From contig JAGVGD010000025.1 in NCBI GenBank assembly GCA_020057245.1, positions 1-35,986 of the forward strand: DNA of 35,986 nt, read 5' to 3'. Source of the stretch: Thiobacillus sp. GTDB lineage: Bacteria > Pseudomonadota > Gammaproteobacteria > Burkholderiales > Thiobacillaceae. Numbering within the stretch: position 1 is the stretch's first letter; each line of letters opens with the position of its first letter. Below the pieces are notes generated by a model, which saw only the letters and a program-made list of their open reading frames with translations, did no database searches and had not been told where the DNA came from. The translations under genes were made by a program, and so were the position numbers. Shown here piece by piece: positions 19,000-29,503 of the stretch.

Positions 19000-19926
19000 A
19001 TGCGCATCACCCACGGTTTTCGCTCTCTCGGCACCCCTCATGCGGTCACCATCGGCAACTTCGATGGTCTGCACCTGGGGCATCAAGCCATGCTCGCCCG
19101 CCTGCAGGACGTGGCGCGGACGCGCGGCCTGCCGAGTTGCGTGCTGAGTTTCGAGCCGCACCCGCGCGAGTTTTTCACCCCCGAGCAGGCCCCGGCCCGC
19201 CTGTCCAGCCTGCGCGAAAAAGCCGAATGCCTGCGCCTGCTCGGCATCGACCGCTTCCATGTCTTCCGCTTTGACCGGGCGTTCTCGGCGCTGACCGCCG
19301 ACGCTTTCATCGAACAGGTGCTGGGGCAAACCCTGCAGGCGCGCTACGTGCTGGTTGGCGACGACTTCCGTTACGGCGCCCGACGCGCCGGCGATTTTGC
19401 GCTGCTGGCACAGGGCGGGCAGTCGCTTGGCTTCGATGCCGAGTTTCTGCCGACCGTCGAAATCTCCGGGGAGCGCGCTTCCTCCACCGCCGTGCGGCAG
19501 GCGCTCGCGGCGGGCGATCTGGCGCATGCGGCGCAATTGCTCGGCCGTCCCTACAGCATCTCCGGGCGGGTGGAACATGGCGACAAGCTGGGGCGCGACA
19601 TCGGCTTCCCCACCGCCAATATCCAGCTCAAGCACAACCGGCCGCCACTGATGGGGATTTTCGCTGTTCAGGTGTATGGCCTCAACGGTACGCCCCTGCC
19701 CGGCGTGGCCAGCCTCGGCAAGCGCCCCACGGTGAAAAATCCGGATGCGGCGCCCGTGCTCGAAGTGCATTTATTCGATTTCAAAGCCGACATCTATGGC
19801 CGCCGCCTGCGCGTGGATTTTCTGCACAAGCTTCGCGACGAAGCCAAATACCCCGATCTCGACACGCTGGTGGCCCAAATCAGCCGCGACGTCGACAACG
19901 CCAGGCAGTATCTGGCCTCGCTTTAA
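19000..19926 (+). CDS. ribF: Bifunctional riboflavin kinase/FAD synthetase
   Basis: The ATG at 19000 gives 308 residues starting [11 protein letters not shown], the normal RibF length; the GTG at 18943 would add 19 atypical residues that overlap an inverted repeat. The N-terminal adenylyltransferase has the nucleotide-binding [10 protein letters not shown] at 19-28 and an SSTAVRQAL motif. The C-terminal flavokinase has [11 protein letters not shown] around residue 200. It converts riboflavin to FMN and then FAD in the cytosol. It is 29 bases upstream of ileS, at the head of the conserved ribF-ileS-lspA-fkpB-ispH order. I see no FMN riboswitch upstream. Confidence 0.96.
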   Translation: MRITHGFRSLGTPHAVTIGNFDGLHLGHQAMLARLQDVARTRGLPSCVLSFEPHPREFFTPEQAPARLSSLREKAECLRLLGIDRFHVFRFDRAFSALTADAFIEQVLGQTLQARYVLVGDDFRYGARRAGDFALLAQGGQSLGFDAEFLPTVEISGERASSTAVRQALAAGDLAHAAQLLGRPYSISGRVEHGDKLGRDIGFPTANIQLKHNRPPLMGIFAVQVYGLNGTPLPGVASLGKRPTVKNPDAAPVLEVHLFDFKADIYGRRLRVDFLHKLRDEAKYPDLDTLVAQISRDVDNARQYLASL

Positions 19927-19955
19927 ACCTGAAGAGCTCGCTCACCCACGCCGTC

Positions 19956-22757
19956 ATGTCTGATCAATCCAAGCCCGATTACAAAGCCACGCTGAACCTG
20001 CCGGACACGCCCTTCCCGATGCGCGGCGACCTTGCCAAGCGCGAACCCGGCTGGGTCAAGAGTTGGCAGGAAAAAATGCGTTACGAAGCCATCCGCAAGG
20101 CGGCGGTGGGACGCCCCAAGTTCATCCTGCACGACGGCCCGCCCTACGCCAACGGCGACATTCACATTGGCCACGCGGTCAACAAGATCCTCAAGGACAT
20201 CATCGTCAAGGCCAAGACACTGTCCGGTTTTGACGCGCCCTACGTGCCGGGCTGGGACTGTCACGGCCTGCCGATCGAGCTGCAGGTGGAAAAAACCCAC
20301 GGCAAGGCGATCCCGCCCGCCCAGTTCCGCGAGCTGTGCCGCAGCTATGCGGCTGAACAGATCGAACGCCAGAAAGCCGATTTCATCCGCCTCGGCGTGC
20401 TGGGCGACTGGGACCATCCCTATCGCACCATGGACTTCCAGTTCGAGGCCGACAGCCTGCGCATGCTGGGGCAGATTCAGCAGGCCGGCTACTTGTATCA
20501 GGGTGCGAAGCCGGTGCACTGGTGCGTCGACTGCGGTTCCGCGCTGGCCGAGGCCGAGGTCGAATACGAAGACAAGACTTCGCCCGCAATCGACGTCGGC
20601 TTTGCCGTGGCCGACCGCGCCGATCTCGCGCAGCGGTTTGACCTCGCCGCCATCGACGAGCCGGTGCAAATCGTCATCTGGACCACCACGCCGTGGACCC
20701 TGCCCGCCAACCAGGCGGTGGCGCTGCATCCCGATTTCCAGTACGCGCTGGTGCGCACGGCCAAAGGCCTGCTGATTCTGGCCGACAGTCTGCGCGAGGC
20801 CGCGCTGGCGCGTTACGAATTGAGCGATGGCGCTGAAGTCATCGCACACACCACGGGTCAGGCGCTCGAAGGCACCTTGCTGTGGCATCCCTTCCAGGAG
20901 CGCCAGGTGCCGGTCATCGTCGGCGATCACGTCACCGCCGACGCCGGCACCGGCGCCGTCCACACCGCACCCGGCCACGGCCTCGACGACTATGTGGTCG
21001 GCAGCCGTTACGGCCTGAAAGTCGACAACCCGGTGGGCGACGACGGCCGCTTTTACGCCACCGTGCCGCTGCTAGGCGGCATGAGCATCTGGCAAGCCAA
21101 CCCCGTCGTGATTGAAACGCTGGAAGCCAGCGGCAATCTGCTGGCGCATGCCAAGCTGCTGCACAGCTATCCGCATTGCTGGCGGCACAAGACGCCGATC
21201 ATTTTCCGCGCGACGCGGCAGTGGTTTATCGGGATGGATTCCAGGGGTCAGGATTCAGGGGCCGGGGGTCAGGGGGGCACGCTGCGCGAGCAGGCGATGG
21301 CTGCAGTGGACAGCACGCAGTTCTTCCCTGCCTGGGGTCGCGCGCGGCTGGAAGCGATGATCAGGAACCGTCCCGACTGGTGCGTGTCGCGCCAGCGCAA
21401 CTGGGGCGTGCCGATGCCGTTTTTCACCCACAAGGAAACCGGCGCGCTGCATCCGCGCAGCCTGGAGTTGCTCGAAGTGGTCGCACAACGCGTCGAGCAG
21501 GCGGGTATCGAAGCCTGGTTTGCGCTCGACCCGGCCGAGCTGCTGGGCGACGACGCCGCGCACTACAACAAGACCGGCCATACGCTCGACGTCTGGTTCG
21601 ACTCGGGCGTGACCCATGCATGCGTGCTGAAGCGCCGTCCCGAACTCGCGCACCCGGCCGACCTGTATCTGGAAGGCTCGGACCAGCATCGCGGCTGGTT
21701 CCAGTCGAGCCTGCTCACCGGCTGCGCGACCGACGGCCACGCGCCATACAAGGCGCTGCTCACCCACGGCTTCGTCGTCGACGGCAAGGGCCACAAGATG
21801 AGCAAGTCGAAAGGCAATGTCATCGCCCCGCAAAAGGTGATGGACCAATACGGCGCCGACATCTTGCGGCTGTGGGTGGCGACGACCGATTACTCGGGCG
21901 AGTTGACCATCTCAGACGAAATCCTCAAGCGCGTGGTGGAGAGCTACCGCCGGATTCGCAACACGCTGAAATTTCTGCTCGCCAACCTGTCCGACTTCGA
22001 CCCGCAAGCGCATGCGCTGCCAGTTGAAGACTGGCTGGAAATCGACCGCTACGCGCTGGCCCTGACCGGCCAATTGCAAGGCGAGTTGCAGGCGCATTAC
22101 GACGCCTACGAATTCCATTTCGTCGCGCAAAAACTGCAGGCATTTTGCTCCGAAGACCTTGGCGGCTTCTATCTCGACATTCTGAAAGACCGCCTCTACA
22201 CCAGCGGCGCCAATAGCCGCGCACGCCGCGCCGCGCAGAACGCGCTGTTCCACATCACCCACAGTCTTGCCCGCTGGATGGCGCCGATTTTGTCGTTCAC
22301 GGGTGAAGAGGTATGGACACAGCTGGCGGGCGACGACTCGATCTTTCTGCACACGTGGCACACCCTGCCCGAGCAAGCCGATACGGCCGATCTGCTGGCG
22401 CGCTGGACGCGCATCCGCGCGGTGCGCAGCGAAGTGCAGAAGGATCTGGAAAGCGTACGCGCCGCAGGCGGCATCGGCTCGTCCTTGCAGGCCGAGGTCA
22501 CGCTGCACGCCAGCCCGGATACCCGCGCCCTGCTGACGCCGCTGGGCGACGATCTGCGCTTTGTGCTGATCACCTCGCAGGCACGCGTGGTCGCAAGCGA
22601 TCACGACCGCATCGAAGTCAGCCCGAGCAGCGCACAGAAATGCGAACGCTGCTGGCACTACCGCGACGACGTAGACGCGCATGCCGATCATCCCGGCTTG
22701 TGCGGACGCTGCGTCAGCAATCTGACAACGGCAGGCGAGGCACGCACCCATGCGTAA
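19956..22757 (+). CDS. ileS: Isoleucyl-tRNA synthetase
   Basis: This 933-residue class I synthetase has HIGH at 70-73 ([10 protein letters not shown]), an editing domain with the [10 protein letters not shown] region, KMSKS at 614-618, and a C-terminal zinc site CERC...CGRC with Cys896, 899, 916 and 919. It charges tRNA-Ile and edits valine. The protein is intact, but residues 429-441 ([13 protein letters not shown]) are an extra Gly-rich loop after the conserved [11 protein letters not shown], about ten residues longer than the Escherichia coli enzyme at that point. The insert is encoded by a G-rich repeat. The ileS stop lies inside the lspA start (8-base overlap). Confidence 0.98.
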   Translation: MSDQSKPDYKATLNLPDTPFPMRGDLAKREPGWVKSWQEKMRYEAIRKAAVGRPKFILHDGPPYANGDIHIGHAVNKILKDIIVKAKTLSGFDAPYVPGWDCHGLPIELQVEKTHGKAIPPAQFRELCRSYAAEQIERQKADFIRLGVLGDWDHPYRTMDFQFEADSLRMLGQIQQAGYLYQGAKPVHWCVDCGSALAEAEVEYEDKTSPAIDVGFAVADRADLAQRFDLAAIDEPVQIVIWTTTPWTLPANQAVALHPDFQYALVRTAKGLLILADSLREAALARYELSDGAEVIAHTTGQALEGTLLWHPFQERQVPVIVGDHVTADAGTGAVHTAPGHGLDDYVVGSRYGLKVDNPVGDDGRFYATVPLLGGMSIWQANPVVIETLEASGNLLAHAKLLHSYPHCWRHKTPIIFRATRQWFIGMDSRGQDSGAGGQGGTLREQAMAAVDSTQFFPAWGRARLEAMIRNRPDWCVSRQRNWGVPMPFFTHKETGALHPRSLELLEVVAQRVEQAGIEAWFALDPAELLGDDAAHYNKTGHTLDVWFDSGVTHACVLKRRPELAHPADLYLEGSDQHRGWFQSSLLTGCATDGHAPYKALLTHGFVVDGKGHKMSKSKGNVIAPQKVMDQYGADILRLWVATTDYSGELTISDEILKRVVESYRRIRNTLKFLLANLSDFDPQAHALPVEDWLEIDRYALALTGQLQGELQAHYDAYEFHFVAQKLQAFCSEDLGGFYLDILKDRLYTSGANSRARRAAQNALFHITHSLARWMAPILSFTGEEVWTQLAGDDSIFLHTWHTLPEQADTADLLARWTRIRAVRSEVQKDLESVRAAGGIGSSLQAEVTLHASPDTRALLTPLGDDLRFVLITSQARVVASDHDRIEVSPSSAQKCERCWHYRDDVDAHADHPGLCGRCVSNLTTAGEARTHA
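21243..21277. repeat. G-rich short repeat inside ileS
   Basis: GGGGTCAGG occurs at 21244-21252 and again at 21265-21273, with the related GATTCAGGGG between them. The stretch is almost pure G/T/C/A on one strand with long G runs, unlike the codon pattern around it. It keeps the ileS frame and encodes the Gly-rich loop. Confidence 0.75.
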
Positions 22758-23250
22758 GTATCTCAATCCCGCCATGCGCAAATGGCTGGGCATCGCGCTG
22801 GCGGTCATTGCCGCCGACCACTTCACCAAATTCTGGGTGACCTCCGTGCTCGACTATCAGGAAGCCGTGCCGGTACTGCCGTTCTTCTCGCTGGTTCTGG
22901 TTTACAACACCGGCGCGGCATTCAGCTTTCTGGCTGATGCGGGCGGCTGGCAACGCTGGTTCTTCATCGCCGTCGGCATCGTCGCCACGCTCATCATCGT
23001 GCGCCTGCTCAAAACCCACTCACAACAGCCGCGCCTGGCTTTTGCCCTGGCCCTGCTGCTCGGCGGTGCGCTCGGCAACGTGATCGACCGCGTGGTGCTC
23101 GGCCATGTGGTGGATTTTCTGTATTTCCATTACCGCAGTTTTGCCTGGCCCGCCTTCAATGTTGCGGACTCCGCCATCACCGTCGGCGCAGGCCTCTTGA
23201 TCTGGGACAGCCTGACCGGCAAGCCGGCCCCGGCCGACACGGCAGCATGA
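22750..23250 (+). CDS. lspA: Signal peptidase II (lipoprotein signal peptidase)
   Basis: This 166-residue polytopic inner-membrane protein has four hydrophobic segments. It carries the family motifs [21 protein letters not shown] with the following VVDF (Asp122), and FNVADSAI (Asp140); these two aspartates form the catalytic dyad. It removes signal peptides from diacylglyceryl-prolipoproteins. The first ATG overlaps ileS by eight bases; a second ATG (residue 9) is possible. Its TGA overlaps the fkpB ATG, so ileS, lspA and fkpB are almost certainly co-transcribed. Confidence 0.97.
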   Translation: MRKYLNPAMRKWLGIALAVIAADHFTKFWVTSVLDYQEAVPVLPFFSLVLVYNTGAAFSFLADAGGWQRWFFIAVGIVATLIIVRLLKTHSQQPRLAFALALLLGGALGNVIDRVVLGHVVDFLYFHYRSFAWPAFNVADSAITVGAGLLIWDSLTGKPAPADTAA

Positions 23251-23711
23251 GCGCACGTACGCTCAATCCCGGCGACACCTTCCTGCTGCGCTACGCCCTG
23301 CGCCCGCGCGGCGGCGACGACGTCATTTCCAATTTCGACGACGCCCAGCCAGAAACCCTCACCCTCGGCGACGGCACACTGGCGCCGACGCTGGAACAAT
23401 GGTTGCTGGACCTGGCGCCCGGCGAACGCTACGTGTTCCTGCTCGAACCCTGGCAAGCTTTCGGCGAAAGCCAGTCCGATCTGATCCAGACCCTGCCCAA
23501 AACCGACGTGCCCGCCGACATCACGCTCGAAGTCGATCAACTGGTCGAGTTCGCCATGCCCAACGGCCAAACCCTGGCCGGGCACATTCTCGAAATCAGC
23601 GACGATGCAGTGAAGGTCGACTTCAACCATCCGCTCGCCGATCTGTCCATCGAGTTCGAAGTCGAGATCGTTCGCATCCTGTCATCCACAGCCATTGGGG
23701 ACAAAACATGA
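23247..23711 (+). CDS. fkpB: FKBP-type peptidyl-prolyl isomerase, SlpA/FkpB type
   Basis: The 154-residue cytosolic protein has the FKBP fold with the insert-in-flap domain. Signs are a GDTFLLRYALR start, LGDGTLAPTLEQWLLDLAPGE, and the flap motif LEPWQAFGESQSDLI. SlpA-type proteins combine slow prolyl isomerisation with chaperone activity. The ATG overlaps the lspA stop in an ATGA, and its own stop overlaps the next ORF in the same way. In most proteobacteria ispH would follow directly; here two small genes intervene. Confidence 0.93.
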   Translation: MSARTLNPGDTFLLRYALRPRGGDDVISNFDDAQPETLTLGDGTLAPTLEQWLLDLAPGERYVFLLEPWQAFGESQSDLIQTLPKTDVPADITLEVDQLVEFAMPNGQTLAGHILEISDDAVKVDFNHPLADLSIEFEVEIVRILSSTAIGDKT

Positions 23712-23935
23712 AAACTGCCGGACATCGTCAGCCCCCGCCGCTCACTGAGCAAGCCTCCGGCGCGCAACTGGCCGAAGGCGCAAGGTTCAACGAAACCATT
23801 GCTTGCCTCAATCCTTCGCTCGGCATCGTAAAAGGGGTTTATCGTTATCCCACGCATGAAGCCGCCAACCGACACTGGCTGGAGTGTGTTGCGCGCAACC
23901 TGGCGAACTCAAATGCCAAACGTCATCATGAATGA
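23708..23935 (+). CDS. Small protein paired with a nucleotidyltransferase, function unknown
   Basis: The 75-residue protein starts at an ATG overlapping the fkpB TGA (ATGA) and ends eight bases inside the next gene, so translation is likely coupled on both sides. It is basic and carries LAEGARFNETIACLNPSLGIVKGVYRYPTHEAANRHWLECVAR, a GVYRYPTHEAAN-type pattern that I associate, from memory only, with small partners of nucleotidyltransferase genes. No signal peptide or membrane segment is seen. It may be one half of a two-gene toxin-antitoxin-like or accessory module inserted in a housekeeping operon. Function cannot be stated. Confidence 0.7.
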   Translation: MKTAGHRQPPPLTEQASGAQLAEGARFNETIACLNPSLGIVKGVYRYPTHEAANRHWLECVARNLANSNAKRHHE

Positions 23936-24407
23936 ATACAGCCGCCCCGCCTCGCTGGACGATCTGAAGCGGATGCTGTCCGCGCTAAACGAAGCGGGCG
24001 CAGAGTACCTGCTGGTTGGCGGCTATGCCTTGGCTGCGCACGGTTATCAGCGCGCCACGACCGACATCGATATCGTGGTGCCGGCCAACCCCGAGGCTGG
24101 AATGCGCATCAAGAATGCGCTCATGGTTTTGCCCGACCAGGCCGCGCGCGACATCGACCCCGCCTGGTTCAGCGAAGGCGAGAATATCCGGGTCGCGGAC
24201 GCTTTCGTGGTAGACCTGCTGCTCAATGCCAATGGGCAGACCTACGACACCCTCGAACACTATGTCGAGATCATCGAACTGGATGGCATCCCGGTTCGCA
24301 CCATCAGCCTGGAAGGCTTGCTCCTGACCAAGCAAACCCTGCGCGACAAAGATGCAAGCGACCGCATCATTATCGAGCGTGCACTGGAAATCATCCGGAA
24401 ATCCTGA
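23928..24407 (+). CDS. Nucleotidyltransferase-fold protein (MNT/AbiEii-like)
   Basis: From the ATG at 23928 the protein has 159 residues; an ATG at 23913 is an alternative. It begins with a short helix, then [20 protein letters not shown] (GG at 31-32) and TTDIDIVV (Asp46 and Asp48), the GG...DxD signature of pol-beta superfamily nucleotidyltransferases. The C-terminal part ends in a helical [15 protein letters not shown] segment, like proteins of the AbiEii or minimal nucleotidyltransferase type. Such proteins occur as antitoxins, toxins or defence enzymes that add nucleotides to tRNA or proteins. It overlaps the 75-residue gene by eight bases and ends six bases before ispH. Confidence 0.82.
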   Translation: MNEYSRPASLDDLKRMLSALNEAGAEYLLVGGYALAAHGYQRATTDIDIVVPANPEAGMRIKNALMVLPDQAARDIDPAWFSEGENIRVADAFVVDLLLNANGQTYDTLEHYVEIIELDGIPVRTISLEGLLLTKQTLRDKDASDRIIIERALEIIRKS

Positions 24408-24412
24408 ACGCC

Positions 24413-25336
24413 ATGCCTACCATTCTTCTTGCCAACCCCCGCGGCTTCTGCGCCGGCGTCGACCGCGCCATCGCCATTGTCGAACGCGCTCTGGAAAAAT
24501 TCGGCGCACCGATTTATGTCCGCCACGAAGTCGTTCACAACACCTTTGTCGTCAACGACCTCAAAACCAAGGGCGCGATTTTTGTCGACGAACTGGCCGA
24601 CGTGCCTGCCGGCGCCACCGTCATTTTCAGCGCCCACGGCGTCTCGCAAGCCGTGCGCCTGGAGGCCGAAGCGCGCGGGCTGAACGTGTTCGACGCCACC
24701 TGCCCGCTCGTCACCAAGGTGCACGTCGAAGTGAGCAAGATGCGCGAAAAGGAATTTGAAATCGTCATGATCGGCCACAAGGGCCATCCTGAAGTCGAAG
24801 GCACCCTGGGGCAGTCGAAAGCTGGCATGTATCTGGTCGAAACGCCGGAAGACGTCGCCAGCCTGCAAGTGAACAACCCCGACAAGCTCGCCTATGTCAC
24901 CCAGACTACGCTCTCTGTCGACGACGCCGCCCGCGTGGTCGACGCCCTGCGCGCGCGCTTTCCCGGCATCACCGGCCCCAAAAAAGACGATATCTGCTAC
25001 GCCACGCAAAACCGGCAGGATGCGGTCAAGCTGCTGGCCAAACAATGTGATGTGGTCATCGTGGTGGGATCGCCGACCAGCTCAAACTCGAACCGGTTGC
25101 GGGAGGTGGCGGAGAATCTGGGCGTGCCGGCTTATATGGTGGATCATGCCGGGGAAATCGATCCCGTCTGGCTCGACGGGAAAAATCATGTAGGCGTCAC
25201 GGCAGGTGCTTCCGCACCCGAAATTCTGGTGCGTGCAGTTATTGAACGACTTGATGCGCTAGGCTGCCGATCTGTGAAGAATCTGGATGGCACACCGGAA
25301 AAAGTGGCCTTTGCCTTGCCGAAGGGCTTGGGCTGA
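24413..25336 (+). CDS. ispH: 4-hydroxy-3-methylbut-2-enyl diphosphate reductase
   Basis: The protein has 307 residues, with the three iron-sulfur cysteines at Cys13 ([11 protein letters not shown]), Cys97 (DATCPLVTK) and Cys195 ([11 protein letters not shown]), plus the [11 protein letters not shown] substrate-binding motif. It carries out the last step of the non-mevalonate pathway, making IPP and DMAPP from HMBPP. It is the last plus-strand gene of the ribF-ileS-lspA-fkpB group and converges on pilE with 53 bases between stops, in which I see no clear terminator. Confidence 0.98.
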   Translation: MPTILLANPRGFCAGVDRAIAIVERALEKFGAPIYVRHEVVHNTFVVNDLKTKGAIFVDELADVPAGATVIFSAHGVSQAVRLEAEARGLNVFDATCPLVTKVHVEVSKMREKEFEIVMIGHKGHPEVEGTLGQSKAGMYLVETPEDVASLQVNNPDKLAYVTQTTLSVDDAARVVDALRARFPGITGPKKDDICYATQNRQDAVKLLAKQCDVVIVVGSPTSSNSNRLREVAENLGVPAYMVDHAGEIDPVWLDGKNHVGVTAGASAPEILVRAVIERLDALGCRSVKNLDGTPEKVAFALPKGLG

Positions 25337-25389
25337 AAGCTCTTAACGTGGATGCGCGCAATACAATTTGCAAGCTGACCAAATACTGT

Positions 25390-25869
25390 TCATTTCCCCC
25401 AACACTCAGCCACAATAGCACTGCCATCCGACACTCCAGCTGCACCCTGAAGCCCCGCATTGGTGTAAGTGAATACACCGCACGAATCCCCCAACATGGT
25501 GCCTGTTGGGGTGGCCAACAACCTAAATGTTTGTGCAGGTGCTGCGCCCATCTCAACCGCCATGTTGTATCGCGCTGTACCACTTTCTGGGCTCTGAGGT
25601 TTCGGCAAACTAGCGTCTGTGATGTCGTCTCCATTACTCGTCTCGTCATAACGGTTGGCCGTGGTGTAATTGCGCTCCAGAAACTGGGCATTTTCGAGCA
25701 ACATCGCCCGTGCCCCCGCCCGATTGGCACGCTGCACATATTGCATGTAGCTGGGGTAGGCAATCGACGCCAGGATGCCAATGACGGCCACCGTAATCAT
25801 CAACTCGACCAAAGTAAAACCCTGGTTTGAGGCCCTGTTTCCGATGCCTGATCGTGAGTCGCTGAACAT
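25390..25869 (-). CDS. pilE: Type IV minor pilin, PilE type
   Basis: This 159-residue prepilin has a leader ending in NQG, cleaved before [24 protein letters not shown]; Glu5 is present in the mature protein. The start has AGGAG six bases upstream. Two cysteines near the C-terminus (DSCGVF and VAECWGK) can form the disulfide loop of type IV pilins. It is the last gene of the minor-pilin operon, 26 bases after pilY1, which matches the pilE position in Pseudomonas aeruginosa. PilE helps prime pilus assembly rather than forming the main fibre. A major pilin is less likely, given the context. Confidence 0.92.
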   Translation of the reverse strand: MFSDSRSGIGNRASNQGFTLVELMITVAVIGILASIAYPSYMQYVQRANRAGARAMLLENAQFLERNYTTANRYDETSNGDDITDASLPKPQSPESGTARYNMAVEMGAAPAQTFRLLATPTGTMLGDSCGVFTYTNAGLQGAAGVSDGSAIVAECWGK

Positions 25870-25895
25870 GATTGCTCCTTACTGTAACGGTTGAA

Positions 25896-28800
25896 TTACT
25901 GTATCTGCCGCCAGGATGTCCGGCCAGCCGTTGAGCCGCTTTTCTCGGTAATCACCCCGATGCCCTTGCCCACATTCGAGCTGAATTTGTACTCCTTGCT
26001 ACCGGCAGTCACCACAGTGGGCTGATTCAGCGTCATCGACCCCGACCTCACGCCGGATGCCGCAAAAGCGCCCGATGCATAGCCCTCGACGAAATCGTAC
26101 GCGTCGAAATCGCCATCGCCATCGATGTCCAATGCCGAGTAATCGAGATTGCCGCCTGTTTCCGCGTCCAGCTCCATTAGCCAGCTCGATCCTTGCAGAC
26201 AGGGGTCGGTCACACTGGGCTCCAGCGTATTGAAGATCACCCGGCCAAATCGCAACAGGGGTGGAGAGATGACGCGTTCACCCCGGAGAATATTGTCCGG
26301 CGCGACAAGATCCAGCACCCACCCCTTTTTGGTAGTCCAGTATGCCGGGTTGTTGCTGGTTACCCGCACCTCCTGCGAACCTTCAATTCCCTGATAAACA
26401 ATGCTTTGTGTCCAGAGATTGTTTCTGTCGTAGGTGGTCAGGCTTTCGTCGTCCAGTACGCCATAGAAAGACTGCTTATCCGTCACGGTTGAGTCGCCGT
26501 CCACGAAATAACGCCCCGTGCCGAAATACACCATAGCCTTGCCGGCAACCCCGCTGGGGGGCCCGGTCACACCCAGCTGGGCCTGAATCGGCTGCCGTAC
26601 GGCAGAACCGCCTGTCCCGTCCTTGGCCACGAACATGGGTTGGGGTGCGGCCACCGAACCCTGTGCAATTTTCCAGCTGGCGCCAAAGCTTGCGCTCACA
26701 TCGAATTTCCAGACGTTGCCCTGCAAATCACCTGCATAAATTGCATCGATGATCCGGTCGTTGTCCAGGTCGACGAGTTTGGGAGTCGACAGCCCATTTT
26801 CCTCAGTAGCCGAACCATACTTGGTATCGATGAAGTAGTAATTCGACGGATTATCCACCTGCACCAGGAACAGGCCCGCCTGCTTGTCGGTGCTGCCATA
26901 GCCATTCGAGAACACGGCATAGAAATGTCCATCGGCAAACGGCGCAATGGTTGCCGGCCCGAAGATATAACCCATCTTGCTGGCATGCGCGCCGCCATTG
27001 AACTCCCACAGCACTTTGGTTCCATCCATGGCATCTGGGTTGGTAATGTCGAGTGCAAATACCGATTTTCCGCCCGCACCCAGCGTCCCGAGCAGGACCG
27101 TACGCCATGTCCCGCCCCATTCCGCATCGCCGAATGCAGCTGCACCATCAACGAAATATTTGTGGTTGGACGGATAGGCGACATCCGTCAAATCGGCCAG
27201 CGAACTGTGCAACTCACTGGGGACGTAGGCGAATTTCTCCACTCCGGTAGCGGCATCGAAACCATGCAGCATGCCGTCGTTGGCCCCCACATAAATCATG
27301 CTCGTGGTGCTCTTGCCGCTGACAAATGTCGGATAGCTGGTCGCGTAGGCCGGGATAGTTTCAAGCCGGAAATTTTCGCCACCGACAAACACCGGATCGG
27401 AGTTCACGATGTCGCCCAGCACTTTGCTGCGGCTGCGCAATGTCCCGCCAGTGAATTGCACTTCCTGCGACTGGTCACCACGCAGATAGTTGACGACATC
27501 CGCCGTCAGCGTTCCGCCGAATGCCCCGGTAAAGCTTGCCGCGGCGCCTGCGCTGGTGGTCCAGATATTCCGCGCCGCGGGTGCAGGGAGATTCGCGCTT
27601 GCAGCCCAGACCGGGGTGCCCGGCAATCCCGAAACAGAATCGAGCGGAATCGCTTCCAGATCGCCCGTCCAGTCGTTCGAGTCGAAGCTGGCCAGATAGA
27701 TACGCGTGCTGGTTTCCAGTCGCTTGGAGTTGGCTGCAATCGAGGAAGAAGAACCCACCTTGGCGGCCACGTCGTTGACAATCGACTTCAGCGACTTGTT
27801 CAAGGTTTCCGGGTCGTCCGCGCTGAAAAACTTGCCACGGCTGTTGAGCGCTGCGTGCCACAAGTCTGCGACGTTGCCGACCTTGTCCGTGCCGGTAGCC
27901 GGCCAGTTCACGCCGCCCGATTTCAGCTCCGGATAACTACTGGTCGAAGTATTGGAACTGTGCGGATCGCCATCCCATTTCAATTTGGGGGTCGTGGTAT
28001 CGAGTACCCGGGTGAGTCCCAGCCCCACTGTATAGGTCACCATGTGCTGCCATTTTGCGGGATCGTTTTTGGGGTCCCAATAGGCCGCTGTCAAAGTCGC
28101 CGCGTCCACATTATCGAGTGTGGACGGAAAACGTGGCACATCATTTTTCAGGCTGTCGTTCAAATCAGTCGCCCAGTAATGGAAAGCGACATCGGCAAGC
28201 GAGTTGGAATTGGTGTCCGTATAAGGCGCGACCGGGGTATAGCCTGGCGAGTCTACGCAGTTGGGATCAGCTACGGCACATGTCGTGCCAAATATCTTGG
28301 GCAACGCCGTAATAGCCGTACTGTCACTAGAAATCGTCCCCGCGGCATTGTTGCCGTTCCAGATGCCATCCGTCATCACCATACTAAAATTGGCACGGCA
28401 GGAATAGCGTTTGGCTGCATCGTCGTCGACTTGCGGATCAAAGGCGTATGGGCTGGTCACACCCGTTTTGATCGTGAAGTATTCGCCGGCCTTGCCAAGT
28501 GCTTGCCGTAAGGGCGTTCCGCCATTTGCTGGCAGCCTGAACAGCCATTTGTACAGGCGAGCCTTATGCGCCGCATCGTAACGCCGGATTTGATTTTCGA
28601 CGCTGACGCTGGTGTCCCAACCCTTACACGACGTGCCAAAAGTCGTACATGCGCTCAAAGCCTGCCAAGCCACGCGCATTTCCGGCGTGATGTCCTGGAA
28701 AGCGCGTGACGCCGCGGTAATAGTGGCCAGATTGCGGGTGCGGTAAAACGAATACCAGTTGGCGAAGTTTTGCCGCTCGTCCTTGTCGGCCGCATCGATG

Positions 28801-29492
28801 ACCCCATTGCCATCGATATCCGCTGTGGCAGGGCCCGAGGTCGCGTTCACAAAAACCGGCTGGTAACAATCGTCATCGCCGATCGTGCCATCGCAGTTGG
28901 TCAGCGTCGACACAAAATTGTAGTAATAGGCATTTGTTCCTGCAGTAACACTTATGTTGCCGAAGAATTTTCCTGTGCCAATGTCGTCTCCGGTATTGGT
29001 GCCCCCATCTGCATGTTCAGCAAATCTTTCACTATATCCAGTCGAACCTGTACCTGTAGGGTAAAACGAGGTCTGAGGCCTGTATTGAGTTTCCAGATTT
29101 CTCGACCCATGCGTTTGGTAAAATCCATTTCGCCAAGCCGCAGCAAAAGTCGTAGTCAACTCCACCCCGTTTGCATCAAGCGGCGGCAGATAGCGGATAT
29201 CGGGGTTGTAATACAACGGGTTGAAAGTCGACGATTTGAATCGCCGCACCTCCGTAACAGATGCAGCGCAGTTAGCGTCCCGAGTAGTAGATGTACAGAT
29301 GGAGTCCGGCGCGAAAGTCCATGCCATACTCCCCGAGTCATCCAGCGTAATCACGAAGTTGGGCGACACGCCGGTCGTGAGAAACAGCGGAACGTTATGC
29401 GGCTCGACGGCCTGCGCCGACAAGGGAAGCATGACGGCTGCCGCCAGCGCGAGGCGCTTCAGTGACAGAAAGTTACTAGCCGGTTGGGTCAT
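25896..29492 (-). CDS. pilY1: PilY1-type pilus tip adhesin/assembly factor
   Basis: The 1198-residue secreted protein has a signal peptide ending SAQA-VE (about residue 28). An N-terminal von Willebrand A-like part has the metal-site core DDSGSM at 51-56. The C-terminal half is a PilY1 beta-propeller (motifs MIYVGANDGMLHGFD and YAGDLQGNVWKFD). A calcium loop DLDNDRIID lies at 908-916, with further DxDxD loops around residue 220 (DIDGNGVID) and near the C-terminus (DIDGDGDFD). PilY1 sits with minor pilins at the pilus tip, affects retraction in a calcium-dependent way, and in Pseudomonas helps surface sensing that raises c-di-GMP. The order pilX-pilY1-pilE is conserved. Confidence 0.95.
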   Translation of the reverse strand: MTQPASNFLSLKRLALAAAVMLPLSAQAVEPHNVPLFLTTGVSPNFVITLDDSGSMAWTFAPDSICTSTTRDANCAASVTEVRRFKSSTFNPLYYNPDIRYLPPLDANGVELTTTFAAAWRNGFYQTHGSRNLETQYRPQTSFYPTGTGSTGYSERFAEHADGGTNTGDDIGTGKFFGNISVTAGTNAYYYNFVSTLTNCDGTIGDDDCYQPVFVNATSGPATADIDGNGVIDAADKDERQNFANWYSFYRTRNLATITAASRAFQDITPEMRVAWQALSACTTFGTSCKGWDTSVSVENQIRRYDAAHKARLYKWLFRLPANGGTPLRQALGKAGEYFTIKTGVTSPYAFDPQVDDDAAKRYSCRANFSMVMTDGIWNGNNAAGTISSDSTAITALPKIFGTTCAVADPNCVDSPGYTPVAPYTDTNSNSLADVAFHYWATDLNDSLKNDVPRFPSTLDNVDAATLTAAYWDPKNDPAKWQHMVTYTVGLGLTRVLDTTTPKLKWDGDPHSSNTSTSSYPELKSGGVNWPATGTDKVGNVADLWHAALNSRGKFFSADDPETLNKSLKSIVNDVAAKVGSSSSIAANSKRLETSTRIYLASFDSNDWTGDLEAIPLDSVSGLPGTPVWAASANLPAPAARNIWTTSAGAAASFTGAFGGTLTADVVNYLRGDQSQEVQFTGGTLRSRSKVLGDIVNSDPVFVGGENFRLETIPAYATSYPTFVSGKSTTSMIYVGANDGMLHGFDAATGVEKFAYVPSELHSSLADLTDVAYPSNHKYFVDGAAAFGDAEWGGTWRTVLLGTLGAGGKSVFALDITNPDAMDGTKVLWEFNGGAHASKMGYIFGPATIAPFADGHFYAVFSNGYGSTDKQAGLFLVQVDNPSNYYFIDTKYGSATEENGLSTPKLVDLDNDRIIDAIYAGDLQGNVWKFDVSASFGASWKIAQGSVAAPQPMFVAKDGTGGSAVRQPIQAQLGVTGPPSGVAGKAMVYFGTGRYFVDGDSTVTDKQSFYGVLDDESLTTYDRNNLWTQSIVYQGIEGSQEVRVTSNNPAYWTTKKGWVLDLVAPDNILRGERVISPPLLRFGRVIFNTLEPSVTDPCLQGSSWLMELDAETGGNLDYSALDIDGDGDFDAYDFVEGYASGAFAASGVRSGSMTLNQPTVVTAGSKEYKFSSNVGKGIGVITEKSGSTAGRTSWRQIQ

Positions 29493-29503
29493 GATTCACC
29501 TCG

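Noticed and set aside
26640-28511. 623-codon frame antisense to pilY1
   Set aside because: Low-confidence composition, no motif, and pilY1 has signal peptide and conserved motifs in the other strand.
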